This document shows, piece by piece, positions 11,068 through 21,326 of a DNA stretch of 64,000 bases. The translations under genes and the position numbers were made by a program. The DNA comes from Harmonia axyridis (taxonomy: Eukaryota > Arthropoda > Insecta > Coleoptera > Coccinellidae), in the NCBI RefSeq assembly GCF_914767665.1, contig NC_059503.1, forward strand, positions 27,280,001-27,344,000, given 5' to 3'. The number at the start of each line of letters is the position of its first letter. Within the stretch, counting starts at the first letter, position 1. Below the pieces are notes generated by a model. That model saw only the letters and a list, made by a program, of their open reading frames with translations, had not been told where the DNA came from and made no database searches.

Positions 11068-13108
11068 AAAATAGTCATATAATATGCCGAATATATTTTC
11101 AAAATAAATACATTTCATAAGTGGAATATTTTCAATTGAATTCTCATTATTTTTTGATGATTCATTAGTCAAGCAATAATTTAATTCGATAAATAGGTAT
11201 CGATATGAGTAGTTTTAAGTAACCTAGTTATTTAAATTTATTTTTAGAAACATTTTATGTAAATTGAGTTATCTCTTAATAAATAAAAAAAATGGATATG
11301 CGACTTTCTGTAGTATTCCTAAAAATATTCAATACATTAGCATTTGTAATATTTTGTTGGGACTGTATAATTGAAGGGTAATGTGAAATGATCAATTCTG
11401 ATAAGTAAAAAAACCTTTCAACTAAAGTTTATTAGTCATGCAAATAACATGTAACATTTTTATTATGTGACCAGCATTTAAAACTTCTTCACCTTCATAA
11501 AGACTTCTAGAAGTGTTTGTACCTTTAAGATACCCCAAGTATTCTACTCAGTCTTGCCAATTGGACCTAAAAAAGGTACTATTAGATTAGAATCCTGTAG
11601 TATAATAATGTTGATTGAACCGTTCACATATTATATGCACACGATTGTTATTCGTCATTTTTCGAAGTCTTCCATCCTTGCATAACTTTCAATATCACTA
11701 GACTGAACTGAAACAAATGATGATATCTACCGCCTTTACCTAAAATTAAAATAAAATATACACAGTAACACACTTGTTCACTATAGAAGTCTGAAAAGTT
11801 GTTATATTTATTGTAAAATCGAATTTTAATAACGCAAATACACACACAACTAATACAACCAAACACTCCAATGGCAACATTTATAGTTCTACCTTTGCTC
11901 ACCTTGTCGCTGCATTCTTAATCTCAGATGCCTATATCTTCAGCTATCATTGAATCATAGTTTGCAGTGACTCTATCTGCCCGAGAGGTAGCGTTATGGG
12001 TGTAGCGCCAAACTCAAGTGTGGCACCGCAGGTTTATGAGGGCCTCCGCATTGCAGCAGAGTCACCTCTCCACTAAGGTGAGAGGGGGACAGCAATGACT
12101 ATGAAGACAGAAGCATTTAGTGCTTGTTCATCCATGCGCTAATTGCGCTTTTGAAGGCTACATACAGACCTGGTATGATTGTTGTAGAGAGAATGTTTTT
12201 TATACAGTGGCGACGCCAGCTTTCAAAAACAGGGGTGGCCAAAGTAAAGCGAAATTATAGTCTTGCTATGTCAAATTTTAGGGCTAAAGTACTTTTCATT
12301 TCAAATTAATTCAATAAAAGAATAAATGTATCGACCATTACTGAGACAGATCTCGATAATTCGGCAAACCAACTTATTCATTGTTTGTTGCATGGTGTTG
12401 AGATTCAAGTTATTAAGTGTAAAAGGTTTTGAAAATTCGTCAGATCGACGACTGACGTTGGTGCATAAGTCCATTTTGTTATTTGGAAATAATAATTATT
12501 TCAGTTTTCATCTCTAGCTGTTGCAATGGTTTTATGTTGATTGATCGAAATGGATTCATATTGTATTTGATCTTTATTTCTACATGTCCGATAGGTTTTT
12601 CCTTAATACTTATCAAAGTATTAATAATAATCAAATGAAGATCTGTTGGTTATTCTATGAAGTGAACATTCTGAAACTGAACTCATGATTCTAAATCTAT
12701 ATAAGGATAACATTAAGTGATTTTTCATTTATATTTGTTAACTCTGATAAACTATTCTGAAGCTATCAAATCACGAGTGCTAGCTAATTAATATCCTGAT
12801 TCTTTTGTGATACAAAACAATATTTTAGAAATCCTTTAATTAATGCTTCAGATTAGTTATTATTATTACCAATATGTATCAAGAATTAGTAAGTACAGAA
12901 ATCTCCATTCATATATTAAGGTTTTTATAAACAAATTAATTTTAGATTGAATTGAAATATATCACTTATTTTTCCCCAATTATAGTTACAGCTTGATGTT
13001 TCATAAAAATTTATTTTGAAAATACCTTCAAAAAAAAGAAAATTTGAAAGCAAAATTATAATTTCAAATTCATTAATATCTATAAATATACAGAAAAGGC
13101 TACAAGTC
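11068..13108. other. Intergenic DNA with hAT-MITE end and unclassified GC-richer repeat
   Basis: Mostly AT-rich with no gene. Bases about 11965-12110 are GC-richer and repeat-like (GCCCGAGAGGTAGCG and an inverted CTCTCCACTAAGGTGAGAG hairpin at about 12067-12085). They lack proper A and B boxes, so I do not call a tRNA-derived SINE. At about 12205-12245 the sequence CAGTGGCGACGCCAG followed by AGGGGTGGCC resembles one terminus of a common hAT-type MITE; the other end is not visible. Confidence 0.4.
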
Positions 13109-14044
13109 TTAAGATTCCCATTTCTTGAATTCCATACCATCTGGAGGTTTGCATTCCACTTTATCTTTAGATACTTCTCTCCAATTTGTGCTTAATACTG
13201 TTCCTCCACTCTCCATCTGTATAAAGAAAGTTGAAATTAAATTTGTAATAGAGTTGAGAACAAATTAAAGTAACATAAATAAAATACTTGCAAAGCTTTT
13301 ATTCATTGCTTTCTTCACTTCATCACTGCCTTTTCCATATATATCCTGGAAAAGTTTGTTCAAAGCTTCTTCACCTTCTGGTTTTTCATCTTTTTCTTGT
13401 ACACATATATCTTTTTCAATTGCAGACCAATCTTTACCTTTAGAAGTAGGATAAGAGGGTGGTTTGTCTGATTTGGGAATAACAGCTAAAAAACACGGTT
13501 ATTGTCTTATTTTTCAAAATTTGAATCTATAAAAAGCAAAATAGGTATACCGAAAAATATTTACTTTGGGGTAGAGTTTTGAGCACATTATCACAAGCTC
13601 CTTCCAATTTTTCCCACCTATAACCTTCCTGTTTTTTCAATTTTATTTCAATCTACAAGAGATATGGTATTGACTCAATAAAAGTCTCTATGAATATTGT
13701 TAATTCATTAGTTCTTATGAGATCAACTTACTTTAACAGAGGCTAATCTGTAACTACACTGATCAGGAACTATATTATGAGACAATTTGAATATTCTTGA
13801 TATTTCACTGTTGTGTTCTCCTGCATTTATGTGAAGATCTACTGCACTTTCTGAGAATTTGATAGTGAGTTGCTCTTTTGTTATATTCTTAATGAGAACC
13901 GTAATTACGACAGATGTTTCTGTTTGATACCAGTCGTGCTTGAAAGGAGGCTAAAAATAAATAAATCAGTGAATATTTTCGTCATATATTCATGAAGTAC
14001 TGTAAGTAGTTGATTACGTTTTCGGTTTCATTATTTTCAGACAT
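13109..14044 (-). CDS. Sgt1: SGT1 co-chaperone (CS and SGS domains), five exons
   Basis: SGT1 is an HSP90 co-chaperone that also binds SKP1 in SCF ubiquitin ligases and supports kinetochore assembly. Exons on the minus strand: 14018-14044, 13732-13950, 13565-13652, 13292-13485 and 13109-13216, giving 211 residues. Residues about 11-105 form the CS domain (HDWYQTE near its start, KLKKQEGYRWEKLEG near its end). Residues about 125-211 form the SGS domain, with KGKDWSAIEK, MNKSF/MESGGTVLSTNW and the C-terminal PPDGMEFKKW. The N-terminal TPR region of vertebrate SUGT1 is absent, as in fly Sgt1. Introns 1-3 are GT-AG. To keep the reading frame and the conserved MNKSF/MESGG join, intron 4 must start at GCAAGT (13291 downwards), a classical GC-AG donor; using the GT three bases further in would shift the frame. 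No other defect is seen. Confidence 0.93.
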
Positions 14045-14681
14045 TGTGAAGATTAATTCAAAAATGTATTATAGTTTGCGAGTATACAGCTGATCTTCGT
14101 ATATGATTTTCTAGAATGTTTGTTTGTAATGTCATCGTTTGACGTTTAGAGCATAGACCTAAAATTTAATTCCATAGTTTAGAGCGATTGATTAATAAGT
14201 TCTATGCATTTAATCATAGAGCCGAAAATTAACTTAGTCAACCTAAGTTGCGTTTCATGATTTGATTGGCTGTATCCTTCTTTGGGCCATAGAGAAATGA
14301 ACAGAAAAGAGTCATAGAACAAGTATGTACTTACCCTATGAAAAGAGTTACAACTCAGAAAATAAGCGTGAGTGTGGCGCTCTTACCGGCAGAAGATAGC
14401 AAGTAACGATGTTGATTCGGGGCATTTGGTGCCTTAAATCATAATTTGATACAATTTCACAATTTGAATGAAAACCTGCTCTGAAAATAGTGAAAAAACT
14501 GTAATATGATTTCAATATTTCACTGAGGTATTGCATCTAAATTAATTATTTTCCAATTTGTGAGTCCTTGAATTCAGTAATAGCACTCAACGAACATTGA
14601 AATACTTTTTATTGCCCATAATAAGGGTAAATGTCCTAATTAAGGACACAATAGCGTGCTAGTGAGAATGACAAAAGGTTT
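14045..14681. other. Upstream region of Sgt1
   Basis: Should contain the Sgt1 promoter (minus strand). No RNA gene or repeat was recognised. An open frame at 14348-14536 (-) shows nothing family-like. Confidence 0.4.
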
Positions 14682-15327
14682 TTAATACAAAGGCAATTTT
14701 GATGTAGTTGCAATATACATTTTCCCATTTTTTGAACTTTCAGTTTCAATAAACAGAAAAAAAATCATCAAATAGTAAAAATAATTCAAATCAAATAAAT
14801 GAAAACGCAAAGCAGATGTCCCAATGTTCGATACCTGAAAAATATGAATAATTTGTTTTGGTTCCGCAATTGTAGATACGATTTCTTTATACTCTAAAAT
14901 ATCATCGACTTTGGCCATATCCAGTTCTTACTACTTCTTGCCAAAGCTTTTTTGTACATATATAATTGTTAGGACATATAAATAACTGACCAGAATCGTA
15001 TTTAACGATCCCATAGTCAGTACTTTTAGTTTTTTTTGCTAATTTTCTCTCTTCTTCTTTTATCTGCACTAGGTCTTTTTTTTCTATTTTTTTTTCTGTT
15101 ATAGTCATGCCTGCTTTAGGAAAATGCAACTGAATTTAATTTTTCCCTTTGTTTTCGTTTATATTTGGTAGTTGTTCAGATTTCTGAAGAAGGCCAGAAC
15201 AAAGCATTCTTGAAAAGATAGGGGATGATGATTTTTTTTTCCGACGGACACGGCATTCTTCATGACTTCTTCTGGCCATTTTGGAAAGGTTTTTTTTGAC
15301 TAAAAAACGAAAATTAAATATAGCCAA
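14682..15327 (-). CDS. Unidentified lysine-rich reading frames, possibly one split gene
   Basis: Three consecutive minus-strand frames (15136-15327, 14902-15129 and 14682-14918) may belong to one gene. The first is basic (RRSHEECRVRRKKK). The second is charged and coiled-coil-like (KKIEKKDLVQIKEEERKLAKK) and then has FICPNNYICTKKLWQ, with two Cys that might bind a metal with partners elsewhere. The third starts MAKVDDILEYKEIV. A stop separates the first from the second in the same frame. Splice joins are possible (a GTAAGA donor lies near 14933 on the minus strand) but not compelling. I do not recognise the family. It may be an old transposase remnant or a rapidly evolving gene. Confidence 0.3.
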
Positions 15328-18009
15328 TAACCGTCACCTCCTTCAAAGAATGGTCGATAAAATCATCAAACAGATTCATAATCGGATGTCGATTGATGTT
15401 GGGGGAAATTTCCAATATTCTTTGGACAGACTATAATAACAGAACTCGAATAATAATATTTAGTTTTCCGTAAAATTGATAGATAATTAAATCGGTGAAT
15501 ATTCAGTATTCAGTTATTAGTATTATTTATTTAATTATTTACGGACAAGCCATTTCACATATTGACATATAATAATCAACAACATTTCTGAAAAATAAAA
15601 AATATCAAAAACAAAAAGAAAAAAAACAGCAGATATACTATATCAAAACACCTCAAAATATCTTTCCAATTGAAAGATTGAAACATGAAAAATATCTATC
15701 TCTATCGAGTGGATTATTCATTGAGTAGTTGGTTCTGCCAAATTATGTATGTTGAATTATTCCCAAGTTCTGAGATTCTTTTGGGGTACATTCCCAAAAA
15801 CATTTTTCATACTCCTATCTAATAATTTGACGAAAACACTATCTTGATAATTGGTACATAAAAAATTGGGGTCTATTGATGATTATAAAAGTGAGTTTCA
15901 AATAGAAAATCAAAAATTATCTAGCGAGGCTCATATTCATCAACATTTTTGTCGATATTAATTTAGAAAATAGCATATAACAAATGTACCTATTATCGAC
16001 ACCCCAATTCCTCATCAAACATGAAATTAATATTGAATTTTTCATGAAACTGAAGATAATCGAATATATAGAAGTATGTTTGTGTTCCTTGTTTATTTCT
16101 TGGTTTATCTCCGTAAGTATTTTTCGACGTTCTCTATGAAATTCACCTTAGAACATTATGCTCTAGCTACACTGGCGCCACAAATTAGTGCCAGTTTAGC
16201 AGACACTTTTGAAAAGAGAAGATTATTCTCCTTATCGGAATTGTAATATTTTTTTGTCTCTTCAATAAAGGTATTATTATTATCTCTCTCTTCCATAAAC
16301 TTATTGGTCCCTGCCGTATACATTTGCCATTTCATAGTGGAGCTTGGTTATTTTCATAGACGTATGAGGATAATAAGTCTATGGTTATTTTGCTGTTGAA
16401 CGGAGACCGCGACGCTATCACTCTGGTCAATAAAGAGCCACGCAGATCAAATGTTCAAATCTGAATATAATAACTGGTAATTCTATTTCGTAGAAAAATT
16501 GTTGAGAATATTGAAAAACCAAGGATTCGAAAATTAAATTCGTCTACCAATAATTTTCAATAATATTATATCAAATAATTAAAAGTTATTCTGCTCTTTG
16601 AAGAAGCAGTTTTCCGAAAAAAAAAGACATCCAAACCCTGCCAAATTTTATTCAAACAACTAAAAGAAGTATAATAATAACATTAATAAATATATATATA
16701 TATATATATCCCATTTATATAAAATATAACATAATATATTATCGCTATACTCTTGTTAATGATAATTGACTAAAATGCCCTATGAATGCCTTTTGAATAA
16801 ACAATGTAAAAACTAAACTAACAAAAGTAACTTAGGTTCAAACTTATGGAATATCTATGTGTATTTTATAATTAGAGATCCAAGATTATTCATCATTGTT
16901 TATTTAAAATGTATATTACAAATGAACTATTATATACTGGCCCCTTTACTGGCAAAAGTTATGAGTGAAAAACATTGAACCAAGTGTTAAAACAGTAAAA
17001 TATCCTTGAAATAAAATAATTACAGCTGTCAAAGGCACTAACATGAACAGAAGAACTGGATAGTTACCTTTTTTCTATTTTTTTTGTCAATCTAAAACTT
17101 TATATTTATTTTAGAGTTATATATTTTCATATCTGAACTTATCATTTGATATTTATCCAGATTAAAAGGTAACTTTACAGTTCCCGGTATAAATGTGGTA
17201 TGATTGTGGCTTTACAATAGGTTTAGATTTACAATTTGATATATTAGCACCATTTTGCCTATATAAGAGTCATGAAATGAGTAATTATGTTCAAGCAAAT
17301 AAATCTTTCTCTATCAATAGAATTATTAAAAAAATCTTTAATGGAAATAATTACTCATTCTATGATCTAGTTTAAACAAAAATTTTGTATATACAAAATT
17401 CGGAATTTCTGGTTCTCCAGAAAATTTCATCAACTTAGGTTCACTTTTATGTACACTCTTTTCATAGTTAAAACTAAAAAACAACTAAGCGATAGTTCTC
17501 CTCTGCTATAATAAAAAAAATTCTGACCTTATACTGGCACTGTTCCGTTAAGAATACATATTCAACAAAAAAAAAATCAATTAACTAGATACATATTACA
17601 ACTTAAAACTACATATAGGAATTTTGTTTCGAATTTATGCGACGCACTCGGCGTCCCACCAAATCTATATCTATATACAAATTATCTAATTACAAATGTA
17701 TATTTTACAAAATTTCAATTGGAATTATATAGATTTTCAATTCAACAATTTTAAGGCACGTTCAAAAATATTGAATTCAATTTTGGAATATTGTTCGGTC
17801 AATTATTGCATATTTGCCGTGATAAATTATAGTGTCTGAATTATTCCTCCCTTTTGCTGTCATTACTGGATCTGAAAAGTTCACATTAGCTATTTGTTTT
17901 CTTTGAAGCTTTTTTTTCTTTTCATTCAGTTATCTAATTGTTTTCTTTATTTTTTCCCATTTAATTGAGAAATAATTTTATTTTTATTTCATTAAGTAGG
18001 TATATATTG
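15328..18009. other. AT-rich intergenic DNA with a TA microsatellite
   Basis: Nothing gene-like is visible. It includes a (TA)n tract of about 20 bp at 16688-16708, and at 16085-16190 a stretch related to the repeat at 9418-9510 and 18975-19110 (CGTTCTCTATGAAATTCACC and CTAGCTACACTGGCGCCA cores). Confidence 0.45.
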
Positions 18010-18017
18010 ATGTTACA

Positions 18018-18298
18018 CAGGCGCGGATCCACGGGGGGGGAACTGGGGGAACGTTCCCCCCCCAAATGGCCCGGGCACCTCTTAAATTTTGCCGGCCCTC
18101 TTAGAATTTGACATACTGAGGCTCGAATAATTACAAGATAAGCAAAAATTTCACTTTCAATACATTTTGTGGAAAACCATATTGTTGAACGGCAAAAAAT
18201 GGCGTCCCAAAATGGCGGAGGTGTCTGGGGTCCACATTTTCAGTATTTTTAGTATCTAAAAGTTCCCCCCCCAAAAGTGGGGCCTGGATCCGCGCCTG
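18018..18298. mobile_element. hAT-like MITE with perfect 8-bp target-site duplication
   Basis: This 281-bp element begins CAGGCGCGGATCCA and ends in the exact reverse complement, so the TIR is 14 bp. The flanks ATGTTACA at 18010-18017 and 18299-18306 are identical, an 8-bp duplication typical of hAT insertion. Both subterminal regions hold runs of G or C. It has no coding capacity. Identical duplications and a perfect TIR suggest a comparatively recent insertion. Confidence 0.93.
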
Positions 18299-18708
18299 AT
18301 GTTACACCTAAATTTTTTGATCAATATATTAACTGTCTTTTAGAAAATTCGGATGCAACGAAGTCTTCAGTGGTTTGATTGGAATTGCAATTATTTAGAT
18401 AGGTCAATAAACTTTAAAATCGTAGTAGCCTTTGAAACGTTCTTTGCCGCTTTTCACTATTGGCTTACTGACAACTATTTTATATGATGAGAATTCGAAA
18501 TTGACAATCATAAATTGTATATTATCAATTCTCATTCAAATTTTGTGAACTGGTTGTTTCCAAACATGCGATAAGTGAATTGAACATATTTAAAAGACCA
18601 CTATACGATGCTACACACAATTATAAACGCTATCGCTATATGATTTTTTTATTTTATCGAACTCCGAGGGATCCATGCGTGAAGTGTTGAAACACAAATT
18701 GTACCTAC

Positions 18709-18850
18709 CATTGAAACCGTCATTCAGAAATCTGTAATTGTTGATAAAATTTGTGGTTGTACTTAATGGGGCAACAACGTTGCGAAGTGTTTGGACTGTG
18801 GCACCTTTGAGCATGACCATTTTACCGACAGCCGCATTGTTCAAAAAGAT
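18709..18850 (-). other. Candidate coding exon of unknown family
   Basis: On the minus strand an acceptor (CTCTTCTAG, ending at 18851) and a donor (GTAGGTAC, starting at 18708) bracket a 142-base open segment. Its translation has an ordinary amino-acid balance (for example MVMLKGATVQTLRNVV). It lies 2.6 kb downstream of the KLF stop codon, so it is not part of that coding sequence. I do not recognise it. It could be an exon of an overlapping gene or chance. Confidence 0.25.
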
Positions 18851-18974
18851 CTAGAAGAGATTCGTGTAGATACCGTAGAAACTAAGAAAGGAAGAGATAA
18901 GGAGAATCATCTCTTATGGCAGAACTATTGAGAAAGTATCCTTTGACTTGACCTAAATTGGTGGCGCTAGTGTC

Positions 18975-19110
18975 GCTAGGGTTAGAGGTTAACCAACCCA
19001 AGAAAGCGAACATACTTTCATCCTTGTTCACTTCTTGCTTCTCTATTAGTAGTTTTTGACGTTTCCTATGAAATTCACCCTCTAGCTACACTAGCGCCAT
19101 CAATTTAAAA
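18975..19110. repeat. Dispersed repeat, related to 9418-9510
   Basis: Shares blocks with 9418-9510 (inverted) and with 16085-16190, including AGCGAACATACTTTCATCC, TTTTTGACGTTTCCTATG and CTAGCTACACTAGCGCCA. No TIR or duplication is visible, so its class is unknown. Confidence 0.5.
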
Positions 19111-19156
19111 CTTTTGAAACGGGAAGATTATTCTCCTTATCCTACTATTCCATATA

Positions 19157-19530
19157 CAGGGTGTTTCCTAAACATGCGGCAAAAATTCAGGGGGTTGTTC
19201 CTTGGACTATTTTAAGCATGTTTTGTCCTTGGATGATTTTTGAAAAACCTCTTTTTTTTTTTTTTTTTTTTTTGAAAGGGTTCGGCAGTCAATGAGGAGA
19301 AGATTGGATGCTTGTATGCTGGCTAGAGGTGGTCATTTTCAACAGTTTTTGTAGGTTGAGTTGAATTTTCATGTAATTTTTCATAATAAAATGTTATTAT
19401 CTGAAATTTTGTTTCCCCTATATCTTCGAAACAAATAGGTTTTTCAAAAATCATCAAAGGACAAAATATTCTTAGAATAGTCTAAGGAACAACCCCCTGA
19501 ATTTTTGCCGCATGTTTAGGAAACACCCTG
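19157..19530. mobile_element. Tc1/mariner-type MITE (family B), internally deleted copy
   Basis: Flanked by TA (19155-19156 and 19531-19532). TIRs of roughly 100 bp start CAGGGTGTTTCCTAAACATG and include GGGGGTTGTTCCTTGGAC. The copy at 52027-52623 is the same family. Here the internal region is reduced: a run of about 24 T at 19251-19274 replaces part of it, but the remnant FERVRQSMRRRLDACM of a transposase C-terminus is still readable after it. Confidence 0.9.
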
Positions 19531-19937
19531 TATATAGATACTCAGGTAACGATACTCCGCTCAAGTGTCTCGATTACCTATAGGCGTTATAATTGTTTTA
19601 TAATTGCGCTTCATACCTTTAAAATACAATATACCTATGTATGTCACGAAAGTTTTGGCAGGAATTTCAACTGTATGAAAAAATTTTAAAAATCCGAAAT
19701 GGCTAGTAGGCTTTGAAAAAAAATTCAAGGATTTTTCATTTTAATGACAGTTCAGTTTAGGAGGTCGATTGCGTCGAAATGGGCAATTGTTTAGAAAAAG
19801 TATTTATAATTTAGTTGGGCAGATGCCTAAAGTTCTAATAGTTCCGACTTTTTGAAAATCAAAATGTTTAGGGGAACCATACCTAAGTCTTCCGAAAAAT
19901 GGAAGATCTAGATTCTAGACTGACATAAAACGAATTC

Positions 19938-20088
19938 CAGTGACTTAATAAAACACAGTGGCGACACTAGTGGTCTCGTTTTTGATTGGCTGCCGGTTTC
20001 TGAGTCTAAATATGGCGACTTTTTGTTCTGCGGTTACCTGAATTTTTATTTTTATTCAAAATGTAAGGCCAATTTTATTAAGTCACTG
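19938..20088. mobile_element. Small MITE with 16-bp TIR
   Basis: CAGTGACTTAATAAAA at 19938-19953 is matched by its exact reverse complement ending at 20088, giving a 151-bp element. No clean target duplication is visible. A diverged extra terminus (TTTTATTGAGTTACTG) occurs at about 20264-20280, suggesting a nested or tandem arrangement. Inside is CAGTGGCGACACTAG, reminiscent of a second MITE end. Confidence 0.7.
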
Positions 20089-21326
20089 TAGTAGGTATTC
20101 TTCAGTTGAATTAATTGGTTATATATACAAATCTATCAGGCCCAATAATTTTAATTTTGACGAAGTGTCAGTTCAGTTCAGTCAATCGTTTCCTTAAGTT
20201 CTATGGTTAAGCCCCGCCGCATTCGCCATTTTTAGTCACAATTTGAACGTATTGTCGCAATTGGGTTTTATTGAGTTACTGTAGAGCGAATAAGTTAATT
20301 GAAAGTGTTAAGAATTACATCGGAGAGTCTTTGAGAATACTAGAACTAGAAGTCCTTACGGTGTTTCCAAGCATTGGCGGAACCAGGATTTCTTCAAGGG
20401 AGGGGGCACACAGTACCGAATGCATATGAAAGAAATTGCACAAAATATTGGAGAGTCTTTTTTCCATTTTTCAACTTGAATTGCGTCGGACGAAGACGAA
20501 GCATCAGCGCAGAAGACTGCAAATCGTTGAAGACCGAGGACCTTTATGATTAATTCAAAATGAGAATTTTGTTCTTTGTAAAACTTTCAATTACACCCGT
20601 TTTGTAAAATTGCCGTAAAACTTTTTTTTTCGTCTGAAAATTGTATGACGAAATTTGTGCCAGAATTTTTGGGACATACGTTACTGACAAGTTTCAAGTC
20701 CTAAACAATGAGACATTTTGGTCTGATATCCTGAGCGATTGCTATACTATCTTTGTTCATAGGGTAAAATGTATATATTTTAATTTTTCTGCAATGAGCA
20801 TATTTCATTATTTATTTTTACCTTTACCTTCTTATTCTTTCTTACGGCTGCGTACATGGTTTTTTTAATATTAGGTGGAAAATTAGCTGTTGGTTATCAT
20901 TATTCTTTCGTTAAATAATTACTCACATCCGAAAATATCCAACCAACTGAGTTTATGTAAGAAGCATAAAGGTATGAACAGACCGACGCGGGACTGCGGG
21001 AACGGGAGCGATGCGTTATAGTTGCGGCAGCGGGAAGATTGCATAGTATGCATACCTACGCGAGAACAATGAGACACGATTATTAGTATGAATCTAAAAT
21101 TATGTATGAAAGTGACAGTTTTTCGAAAGAAGAAGTTTTACCTCCTAACGCCGTTGATTTCCATCCCGCAAAAATTTCTCTCCCGCTTCCGCAGTCCCGC
21201 ATCGGTGTGTTCCTACCTTTAATCAACAATTGCCTTACTTTATCACCGAAACGATATTACTATATTGCGATTTATGAACAGATAAAGGGAGCAATAATTC
21301 ATTCTTCTATTGTGAGCCCGAGGACC
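20089..21326. other. Downstream flank of the KLF gene
   Basis: No gene. It should contain the KLF 3' UTR on the minus strand, directly left of 21327. The segment at about 20373-20412 (TTGGCGGAACCAGGATTTC, then GGGAGGGGGC) looks like one end of a hAT-type MITE. A GC-rich stretch lies at about 20980-21060. Confidence 0.4.

Noticed and set aside
11965..12110. tRNA-derived SINE
   Set aside because: GC-rich and repeat-like, but no acceptable A and B box pair and no tail.
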